NCBI GenBank assembly: GCA_027482985.1
Contig: JAIXVO010000122.1
Coordinates: 1-7,585 of the forward strand
Length of the DNA stretch: 7,585 nucleotides
Source: Cyanobacteriota bacterium
GTDB lineage: Bacteria; Cyanobacteriota; Cyanobacteriia; Leptolyngbyales; Leptolyngbyaceae
Direction of reading: 5' to 3'
The notes below the pieces were generated by a model. The model saw nothing but the letters and a program-made list of their open reading frames with translations. It did not search any database and was not told where the DNA came from. Position numbers and translations under genes: made by a program. Shown piece by piece: positions 1-5,579 of the stretch. Each line of letters begins with the position of its first letter. Within the stretch, counting starts at the first letter, position 1.

Positions 1-61
1 CATGCTGCGTCGAATGAGTTGGGGGTGAGTTACCACGACGGCAAGCGTCTATCTCATCCTT
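1..61. other. flank downstream of recN, no gene recognised
   Basis: This short stretch follows the recN stop codon on the minus strand. I looked for a terminator and found only a 4-bp GACG/CGTC stem with a 5-base loop and no T-run, which is too weak to call. No reading frame here is supported. Confidence 0.5.
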
Positions 62-2059
62 CTAACCTGACTTTTTCCCCACCTTCGATCGCGCTTTCGA
101 TTTCGCTACGGGTTCAGCCGCAGGGGGTGGGGGTGCGTCGATGGGAGTGGGGGCGATCGCGGTGGGATGTTGGCGTAAATTTTCCGCCTGGGTCAGCAGG
201 GATTCAGCAAACGTGTAAGCCGCTGCATCCGTGGCATTGCTCGATTCCTGGGCTAACTGCCCCCCCGCCAGCATGGCCAACTCCTGCTTGCGTTGTTCCA
301 GCGTCAGGGGAAAGACTCGTACGACTGTCCGCACCGCATCTACAGCTTGATCGGGGGCACGATCGCCTGCCTGCTCTGCCGAAAATTCGGTCGCCGCTTC
401 CAGGACATCGGAAACTAAAGCTCCTGCTCCCCCTTTCCGCGTCTTCGCCTTCTGCCCTCTACCCTCTGACTGTCCTTTCCCATTGCTCACGCTCACCTCC
501 CCCGCGATCGCCCCCACCAAATGCTTACTCACATGCAAATGGTGATCCGCCATCGCTGCGACAATCGGCTGGTGCGTCACACACAACACCTGATGATGAT
601 GGCTGAGTTGGTAGAGCTTTTCCGCGATCGCCTGCGTCACTCGTCCCGACACGCCCACATCAATTTCATCAAAGACCAGCGTGCCGACGGCATCCACCTG
701 GGAGAAGCTGGCCTGGAGGGCTAACAGAAAGCGGCTCATTTCCCCCCCCGACGCAATTTCCGTCAGCGGTTGCAGCGGTTCCCCCGGATTCGGACTGAAC
801 AGATAGACGACTTGATCCGCACCCGTCGCCGCCGGGGGACAGGGTGTAATCGCCACCTGAAACTTCACCTTCTCCATCGCCAATGGCTTCAGTTCACTCA
901 CCAGGCGGGTTTCCAGGTCAACTGCTGCCGTTTGCCGGAGTTGGGTCAGGGTCGAGCATTGGTGGGTAAGCGTCGCCTGACAGTCGTGGACGGCTTGTTC
1001 CAACTCGGCGATCGATTGACCGCCCCCCGTCATCTCCAGGACATCGTTTTGCAACCGATCGCGGAGGGCGATCGCCTCCGTCAGCGTCGGGCCATACTTG
1101 CGACACACCTGCTTGAGTTCCGCAATCCGCTCCTGGACCTCATGCAATCGTTGCGGGTCAGCTTCAATGCTTTCGCCGTAGGCATTCACCTCGCGACCAG
1201 CCTCCTCCACCTGCGCCAACGCCGCCGTTACCAGATCCAGAATCGGCTGCAATTGCACATCGTATTCCACCATGTCTTGCAGGATGCCTTCTGCCTCGCC
1301 TAACAGATTGGTGCAGGGGAGACGGTCATCATCGCTGGCATACAACACCTGATACAGCTTGTAGCTCTGCTGCTGTAACTCCACGCTGTGACTCAACCGT
1401 TTCGCTTCCTGCTCCAACAGTTCCAACTCATCGGCATCCGTTAAATTAGCGGCGTTCAAATCCCGCAGTTGGTATTCAAATAGATCTAATTGTTGCAGCC
1501 GTTGTTGTTCGGCGCGGCGACGGGTTTCCAAAGCTTGGGAAGCCTGTTGAAAGGCGGCAAATGCCTGCGCCACGCGATCGCGCTGCTCGATCAGCGGTTG
1601 ACCCCCGTAACTATCCAGCCAATCCCGTTGTAAGGCGGGTTGCCCCAGTTGCACCGTCTGCCCTTGTGCCGTCAGTTCCACCAGGCGATCGCGCAGGGTT
1701 TCCATCTGTTGCTTGTTGACCGCCACCCCATTCACCCGCGATTTGCTGCGCTGTCCACTGGCATTAGCGACAATTTCGCGACTACAAATTAAAGTATTGG
1801 AGTCAGCGGCGATCGCCTGCCGCTCTAACCACGCCTGTAAATCACTATCTAAATTAAACGTGGCTTCCAGGACTGCCCGCTCCGCCCCTGTGCGAATGGC
1901 GCGACTGGTCACTTTTCCACCCAGCACCGCATCCAGCGCATCCAAAATAATTGACTTGCCCGCGCCAGTTTCCCCCGTCAACACGGTTAACCCCTGACCC
2001 AATTCCAGATCAAGCCGATCAATCAGCGCAAAATTTTCAATCCGCAAAGATAGCAGCAT
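62..2059 (-). CDS. recN: DNA repair protein RecN (SMC-like ATPase)
   Basis: RecN is a cytosolic SMC-like ATPase that acts early in recombinational repair of double-strand breaks with RecA. Seen here, counting from the ATG at 2059 (665 aa): the family N-terminus MLLSLRIENFAL; a Walker A motif GETGAGKS at about residues 29-36; a glutamine- and leucine-rich coiled-coil middle (about 165-370); an ABC signature SGGEMSR starting at S437; Walker B LVFDEIDVG with D464-E465; and the H-loop in VTHQP (H496). The family's closing segment RTVVRV starts at R577. A GTG two codons earlier (2065) is possible, but the ATG fits family N-termini better. Neither has a clear Shine-Dalgarno. The protein is longer than the usual 550-600 aa because of two additions. 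One is a low-complexity insert at residues 514-576, between the H-loop region and RTVVRV. The other is a proline-rich then Lys/Arg-rich tail at about residues 630-665. All catalytic motifs are intact, so it should be functional. Confidence 0.96.
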   Translation of the reverse strand: MLLSLRIENFALIDRLDLELGQGLTVLTGETGAGKSIILDALDAVLGGKVTSRAIRTGAERAVLEATFNLDSDLQAWLERQAIAADSNTLICSREIVANASGQRSKSRVNGVAVNKQQMETLRDRLVELTAQGQTVQLGQPALQRDWLDSYGGQPLIEQRDRVAQAFAAFQQASQALETRRRAEQQRLQQLDLFEYQLRDLNAANLTDADELELLEQEAKRLSHSVELQQQSYKLYQVLYASDDDRLPCTNLLGEAEGILQDMVEYDVQLQPILDLVTAALAQVEEAGREVNAYGESIEADPQRLHEVQERIAELKQVCRKYGPTLTEAIALRDRLQNDVLEMTGGGQSIAELEQAVHDCQATLTHQCSTLTQLRQTAAVDLETRLVSELKPLAMEKVKFQVAITPCPPAATGADQVVYLFSPNPGEPLQPLTEIASGGEMSRFLLALQASFSQVDAVGTLVFDEIDVGVSGRVTQAIAEKLYQLSHHHQVLCVTHQPIVAAMADHHLHVSKHLVGAIAGEVSVSNGKGQSEGRGQKAKTRKGGAGALVSDVLEAATEFSAEQAGDRAPDQAVDAVRTVVRVFPLTLEQRKQELAMLAGGQLAQESSNATDAAAYTFAESLLTQAENLRQHPTAIAPTPIDAPPPPAAEPVAKSKARSKVGKKSG

Positions 2060-2095
2060 GGACACAACCGAATAGAAATGATCAAAAGGCGATCA

Positions 2096-2124
2096 ATTGT
2101 ACTGAAAGTGAAGACATGACAGAA
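2096..2124 (-). promoter_or_regulatory. candidate recN promoter
   Basis: On the minus strand, TTCTGT (2124-2119) and TACAAT (2101-2096) are separated by 17 bp. This is a sigma70-like arrangement with a good -10 and a weak -35. It would start transcription near 2089 and give a leader of about 30 bases before the recN ATG. GATCAA occurs twice 11 bp apart (2080-2085 and 2091-2096) on the plus strand around the start point. No cyanobacterial LexA-type box (AGTAC...GTACT) is complete here, so SOS control is not supported. Confidence 0.4.
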
Positions 2125-2157
2125 TCCTACCTCATCGTATCGAGAATGAACGATCTT

Positions 2158-2193
2158 CGGTAAACCTATCTCCAGTGCTCGGTAAACCTCTCC
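2158..2193. repeat. direct repeat pair CGGTAAACCT, 22-bp spacing
   Basis: CGGTAAACCT occurs at 2158-2167 and again at 2180-2189, start to start 22 bp. The copies are followed by ATCTCC and CTCC respectively, so the similarity extends further. Each copy has a small internal dyad, GGT-AA-ACC. Twenty-two bp is about two helical turns, so a protein bound to each copy would lie on the same face. The pair sits between the two divergent promoter candidates. It is a plausible operator; the factor is unknown. Confidence 0.45.
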
Positions 2194-2243
2194 TTGCGAC
2201 GGGCAGCATTCAGTGTAGTTTGGGGATAGGGTAAAAAATAATC

Positions 2244-2278
2244 GCGAATGATTTGTCCGCCCCAAAACAACCATTCGC
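2244..2278. promoter_or_regulatory. dyad upstream of the ABC1 kinase promoter
   Basis: GCGAATG (2244-2250) is repeated inverted as CATTCGC (2272-2278). A further inner pairing of TTGT (2253-2256) with ACAA (2267-2270) leaves a 10-base loop. The right arm covers the place where a -35 element of the kinase promoter would be. The position suits a regulator-binding site or a structured DNA element. Regulation is inferred from position only. Confidence 0.35.
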
Positions 2279-2288
2279 CAGCTTAGAT

Positions 2289-2297
2289 TGTTACAAT
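2289..2297 (+). promoter_or_regulatory. candidate extended -10 promoter of the ABC1 kinase gene
   Basis: TGT followed by TACAAT (2292-2297) is a good extended -10 box (TGnTACAAT). The -35 position, 17 bp upstream, reads AACCAT, which is poor; extended -10 promoters often tolerate this, or an activator may help. Transcription would start near 2304, giving a leader of about 31 bases with no Shine-Dalgarno, which is common in cyanobacteria. Confidence 0.45.
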
Positions 2298-2334
2298 ACT
2301 TCACATCGCTCCTTTGTCCTCTCTGGCGCTCACC

Positions 2335-4353
2335 ATGAACTCCAACACCGCCCTGCCGATCGCTGCCTCTCCCTCCCTGGATGCGGCTGAAGCCATCGCG
2401 GATCGTCCCGTCCTGCCTGACCTCACCGCGATCGCCTCGCCGGATGGCCTCAAACCCGCTGTCCCCCCCGTCCCTGAAAGTGAAGAGTTGCGGTACGACC
2501 CTGATGCCATCACTGCCTTCTATCGGCAACGACCCTGGCAGGTGTGGTCTCGCATCATGCAAATTGTGCTGCCCTTCGTTGGTTTGGGGTTTGCCTGGTT
2601 GACGAGTCGGAACAAGCCGCGATCGGAAGTTGTGCAGCGGCGACGGGCAGTCCGGCTGCGCGAAGTAATTACCCGCCTGGGGCCAGCCTTCATCAAAGTG
2701 GGACAGGCGCTCTCTACCCGACCTGACTTAGTGCCGCCGATTTATTTAGAAGAACTCACCCGCCTGCAAGACCAATTGCCCCCCTTCCCCAACGAGATTG
2801 CGTATCAATTTATCGAAGACGCGTTGGGCGCTCATCCGGATGAAATTTACGCCGAGTTGACCGAAAGCCCGATCGCCGCAGCCTCACTCGGTCAGGTTTA
2901 CAAAGGTCGCTTGAAAACCGGCGAACAGGTCGCAGTCAAAGTCCAGCGTCCCGGTTTAGCCGAAAACATTGCTCTGGATATGTATATCCTGCGGCAACTG
3001 GCCTTGACCGTGATGAAGTATGTCAAACGAGTCCGCAGTGATCTGGTGGGGATCATGGACGAATTCGCGGCTCGGATTTTTGAAGAAATGGACTACACCC
3101 ACGAAGGTCGCAACGCCGAACGCTTTGCTGAACTCTATGGTGGTCTGCCCGAAATTTACGTGCCGCGCATCTACTGGCAGTACACCGGACGGCGCGTGTT
3201 GACGATGGAGTGGATCAACGGCACCAAACTCACCCAGCCCGAAGCCATTCGTGCTCAGGGTATTGACGCGACTCACTTGATTGATGTGGGCGTTCAGTGC
3301 TCCCTACGGCAACTGTTGGAAAGCGGCTTCTTCCATGCTGACCCGCACCCTGGTAACCTGCTCGCCACCCCCGACGGCAAACTCGCCTATCTTGACTTTG
3401 GCATGATGAGCCAGGTCAAACCTTACCAGCGTTATGGCCTGATCGAAGCCGTGGTGCATATGGTGAACCGCGACTTTGAAGGATTGGCGAACGACTATGT
3501 GAAGCTGGAGTTCCTCACGCCCGACACCGACCTTACCCCGATTATTCCCGCCCTGGCGACGGTCTTCAATCAGGCATTGGGCGCGAGTGTGGCAGAACTG
3601 AATTTCAAAAGTATTACTGATCAGCTCTCAGAAGTGATGTACGAGTATCCCTTCCGGGTGCCTGCTTACTACGCGCTGATCATCCGATCGCTCGTCACCC
3701 TGGAAGGCATCGCCATCAACGTCGATCCGGACTTCAAAGTGCTGAGTAAAGCCTATCCTTACGTTGCCAAACGGTTATTGACCGATCCTGCGCCTGAACT
3801 CCGGGCTTCCCTACGGGACTTGCTGTTCAAAGATGGCAGTTTCCGCTGGAATCGCCTAGAAAACTTGCTGAACAATGCCCGTAGCAACAGCGATTACGAC
3901 ATTACTCGTGTCGTCGATCAAACCACCGAGTACCTCTTCTCAGAGCGGGGAGATGTGATCCGGCTGCAACTGGTGGATGTGATTGTGCGAGGACTGGATA
4001 CCCTGGGCAGTAATGCCTTCCGCAGCCTGACCTACAACGTTGGGGAACGGTTGGGTTTTGCCGTCACGCCGCCTGCCGTCTCCAGCACTGATCAGCAAAC
4101 CCTGGAACATTTGCAACGGATTTGGGGCATTTTGCAAAATACCCCCGGCTTCGATCCCACCAAACTGTTGCCCGTGTTGCCCCGCTTGCTGCTGAAACCG
4201 CAAACTCACCAGATGGGGCAAAAGATTGTGGAAGGACTGGCGCAACGGGCGATCGCCCGCTTCATCCGCGAGTTCTTAATCACCGACGAACCCGCCCCCA
4301 GCCAGCACCTCCCGACCCCCAGCTTGCCCCAATTGGCACCAGTAAATCAGTAA
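2335..4353 (+). CDS. ABC1/AarF/UbiB-family atypical protein kinase (ABC1K)
   Basis: This is an atypical kinase-like ATPase of the family that includes bacterial UbiB, yeast Coq8 and plastid ABC1K proteins. Members support isoprenoid-quinone and prenyl-lipid metabolism. Cyanobacteria make plastoquinone rather than ubiquinone, so a ubiquinone role should not be assumed. Seen here (672 aa from the ATG): the KxGQ motif with K121; an alanine-rich nucleotide loop AAASLGQ at 181-187, in place of a glycine loop; lysine K202 in VAVKVQRPG; ExD at E251-M-D253; catalytic loop HADPHPGN with D336 and N341; and metal-binding D354-F-G. A hydrophobic stretch at about residues 74-89 may contact the membrane. 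The first 55 or so residues are a low-complexity Ala/Pro/Ser extension, which partly explains the above-average length. A TTG at 2314 would add seven residues but lies only about 10 bases after the predicted transcription start, so the ATG is preferred. It is divergent from recN and convergent with the aminotransferase gene. Confidence 0.95.
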   Translation: MNSNTALPIAASPSLDAAEAIADRPVLPDLTAIASPDGLKPAVPPVPESEELRYDPDAITAFYRQRPWQVWSRIMQIVLPFVGLGFAWLTSRNKPRSEVVQRRRAVRLREVITRLGPAFIKVGQALSTRPDLVPPIYLEELTRLQDQLPPFPNEIAYQFIEDALGAHPDEIYAELTESPIAAASLGQVYKGRLKTGEQVAVKVQRPGLAENIALDMYILRQLALTVMKYVKRVRSDLVGIMDEFAARIFEEMDYTHEGRNAERFAELYGGLPEIYVPRIYWQYTGRRVLTMEWINGTKLTQPEAIRAQGIDATHLIDVGVQCSLRQLLESGFFHADPHPGNLLATPDGKLAYLDFGMMSQVKPYQRYGLIEAVVHMVNRDFEGLANDYVKLEFLTPDTDLTPIIPALATVFNQALGASVAELNFKSITDQLSEVMYEYPFRVPAYYALIIRSLVTLEGIAINVDPDFKVLSKAYPYVAKRLLTDPAPELRASLRDLLFKDGSFRWNRLENLLNNARSNSDYDITRVVDQTTEYLFSERGDVIRLQLVDVIVRGLDTLGSNAFRSLTYNVGERLGFAVTPPAVSSTDQQTLEHLQRIWGILQNTPGFDPTKLLPVLPRLLLKPQTHQMGQKIVEGLAQRAIARFIREFLITDEPAPSQHLPTPSLPQLAPVNQ

Positions 4354-4358
4354 CGCAA

Positions 4359-5501
4359 TTAGAGCACTTGCTGGAAAGCCGCGACCAGCCGTTCGACGTT
4401 CTCTGAACGGCTGTTATAGCCCATCAGCCCAACGCGCCAGACTTTGCCAGCCAGTTCGCCCAAGCCGCCGCCAATTTCAATGTTGTGTTCCAGCAACAGC
4501 GTCCGGGCGATCGCCTTCGCATCCACCCCGTCTGGCACCCGGACTGTCGTCAACGTGGGTAATCGGAATTCGCGATCGACGTGCATCGACAACCCGATCG
4601 CTTCCAGACTTTGCCAGAGGAATTCGACATTGTTTTGATGCCGTTGCCAGCAATTCGCTAATCCTTCTTCGGCGACCAACCGTAAGGCTTCCCGCAATCC
4701 GTAATACAGGTTGATGGGTGCTGTATGGTGATAGACCCGTTCACTGCCCCAATATTTGCCCAACAGTTCGGCATCCAGATACCAGTTGGCGACTTTGGAC
4801 GGGCGATCGCGGAGTTTGGCAAGGGCGCGATCGCTCATGGTGAAGGGGGACGCTCCCGGCGAACAGCCCAACCCTTTCTGGCTACAGCTATAGGCCAGGT
4901 CAACGCCCCACTCATCCAGAAAAATCGGCACCCCGCCCAAACTCGTCACTGTATCCACCAGTAACAAGCAATCAAATTCGCGGCATAAGTCCCCCACCCC
5001 TTCCAGCGGTTGTCGCGCTCCGGTGGAAGTTTCCGCGTGCACCAGCGCCAGAATGCGCGGCCGATGCTGCTCCATCGCCGCTCGTAACTCAGCCAGTGAA
5101 AACACCTGTCCCCACGGCTTGGTGATCGAGCGGACATCAGCTCCATAGCGTCCCGCCATATCCACCAGGCGATGACCAAAGTAGCCCATCACGCCAACCA
5201 ACACGACATCACCGGGTTCCACCGCATTCGCGATCGTGGCTTCCATCGCCGCCGAACCCGTGCCGCTAATGGCGATCGTCATGGGATGATCGGTCTGCCA
5301 GACGTAGCGTAACAGGGATTGAATCTCATCCATTAGCCCCAGAAAGACTGGATCTAAATGACCCAGCGGTGCGGTGCTCATGGCTTGCAGCACGGTCGGG
5401 TGGGCATTGGAAGGTCCCGGCCCCAACAAGAGCCGATGCGGTACAGCCAAAGGAGCCAGTTGAGATCCCTGGAGATCGCGGATAGAAAGGGTGTTTGTCA
5501 T
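4359..5501 (-). CDS. class V PLP aminotransferase, alanine/serine-glyoxylate type
   Basis: This is a cytosolic pyridoxal-phosphate enzyme of the alanine-glyoxylate / serine-glyoxylate aminotransferase group. These transfer an amino group to glyoxylate, giving glycine, which in a cyanobacterium fits photorespiratory glyoxylate disposal. Seen here (380 aa from the ATG): N-terminal LLLGPGPSNAHP; the phosphate-binding SGTGSAAMEA; VDTVTSLGG with D183 expected to contact the pyridine nitrogen; the Schiff-base lysine K209 in SCSQKGLG; and a C-terminal GGGLGELAGKVWRVGLMG segment typical of the group. Length is normal. A GTG at 5510 would add three residues; neither start has a clear ribosome-binding site. 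Cyanobacterial relatives have been labelled 'soluble hydrogenase 42 kDa subunit', a name the PLP motifs do not support here. The preferred amino donor (alanine or serine) cannot be decided from sequence. It is codirectional with the peptidase gene upstream and may share its transcript. Confidence 0.92.
   Translation of the reverse strand: MTNTLSIRDLQGSQLAPLAVPHRLLLGPGPSNAHPTVLQAMSTAPLGHLDPVFLGLMDEIQSLLRYVWQTDHPMTIAISGTGSAAMEATIANAVEPGDVVLVGVMGYFGHRLVDMAGRYGADVRSITKPWGQVFSLAELRAAMEQHRPRILALVHAETSTGARQPLEGVGDLCREFDCLLLVDTVTSLGGVPIFLDEWGVDLAYSCSQKGLGCSPGASPFTMSDRALAKLRDRPSKVANWYLDAELLGKYWGSERVYHHTAPINLYYGLREALRLVAEEGLANCWQRHQNNVEFLWQSLEAIGLSMHVDREFRLPTLTTVRVPDGVDAKAIARTLLLEHNIEIGGGLGELAGKVWRVGLMGYNSRSENVERLVAAFQQVL
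4386..4413 (+). terminator. hairpin 32 bases past the ABC1 kinase stop, inside the opposing gene
   Basis: CAGCCGTTC (4386-4394) pairs perfectly with GAACGGCTG (4405-4413) across a 10-base loop. It is the first strong stem after the kinase stop codon and is followed by GCTGTTATAG, which is only a weak T-run. It lies entirely in the last codons of the convergent aminotransferase gene, because the two stop codons are just 5 bp apart. As a terminator it makes sense only for the rightward transcript. Termination is inferred. Confidence 0.4.
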
Positions 5502-5524
5502 TGTCGGCACACTAGCAACACTAT

Positions 5525-5564
5525 TCCGAGTCTATCGCGCCAATGACACACCACCAGACTCGGA
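5525..5564. promoter_or_regulatory. 9-bp inverted repeat between peptidase and aminotransferase genes
   Basis: TCCGAGTCT (5525-5533) and AGACTCGGA (5556-5564) are perfect inverted copies separated by 22 bases. They occupy half of the 78-bp gap between the peptidase stop and the aminotransferase ATG. Read leftward, the second arm is not followed by a T-run, so it is not a classical terminator. It could be an attenuating or RNA-stabilising stem in a shared transcript, or an operator for a separate aminotransferase promoter. No good -35/-10 pair was found in the gap. Confidence 0.4.
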
Positions 5565-5579
5565 GGTTGGCCTACTGCC

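Noticed and set aside
19..606. Plus-strand frame of 195 codons opposite the recN 3' end
   Set aside because: It lies antisense to well-supported recN codons, has low-complexity composition from the C/T-rich tract, and has no recognisable domain or ribosome-binding site.
770..1303. Plus-strand frame of 177 codons inside recN
   Set aside because: It is antisense to the RecN coiled-coil and ATPase coding region. The Arg/Leu/His-rich composition is typical of a shadow frame.
2089..2110. LexA/SOS box in front of recN
   Set aside because: AGTAC is present on the minus strand near the -10, but the matching GTACT half is missing at the required spacing.
2116..2163. 15-codon plus-strand mini-frame (MTESYLIVSRMNDLR) in the divergent region
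   Set aside because: It lies about 190 bp upstream of the likely kinase transcription start, with no ribosome-binding site. A frame this short is expected by chance.
2164..2233. Long-range pairing of CCTATCTCC (2165-2173) with GGGGATAGG (2222-2230)
   Set aside because: It needs a G-T pair and a loop near 48 bases, and overlaps the clearer direct repeat. It is too weak to call an RNA structure.
2023..2562. Minus-strand frame of 179 codons spanning the intergenic region
   Set aside because: It overlaps the kinase gene start and the recN start in wrong frames, crosses both promoter candidates, and shows no family motif.
4246..4259. 14-bp palindrome as a terminator of the leftward aminotransferase transcript
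   Set aside because: It is an extended HIP1 site with no loop and no following T-run, so it would not form a terminator hairpin.
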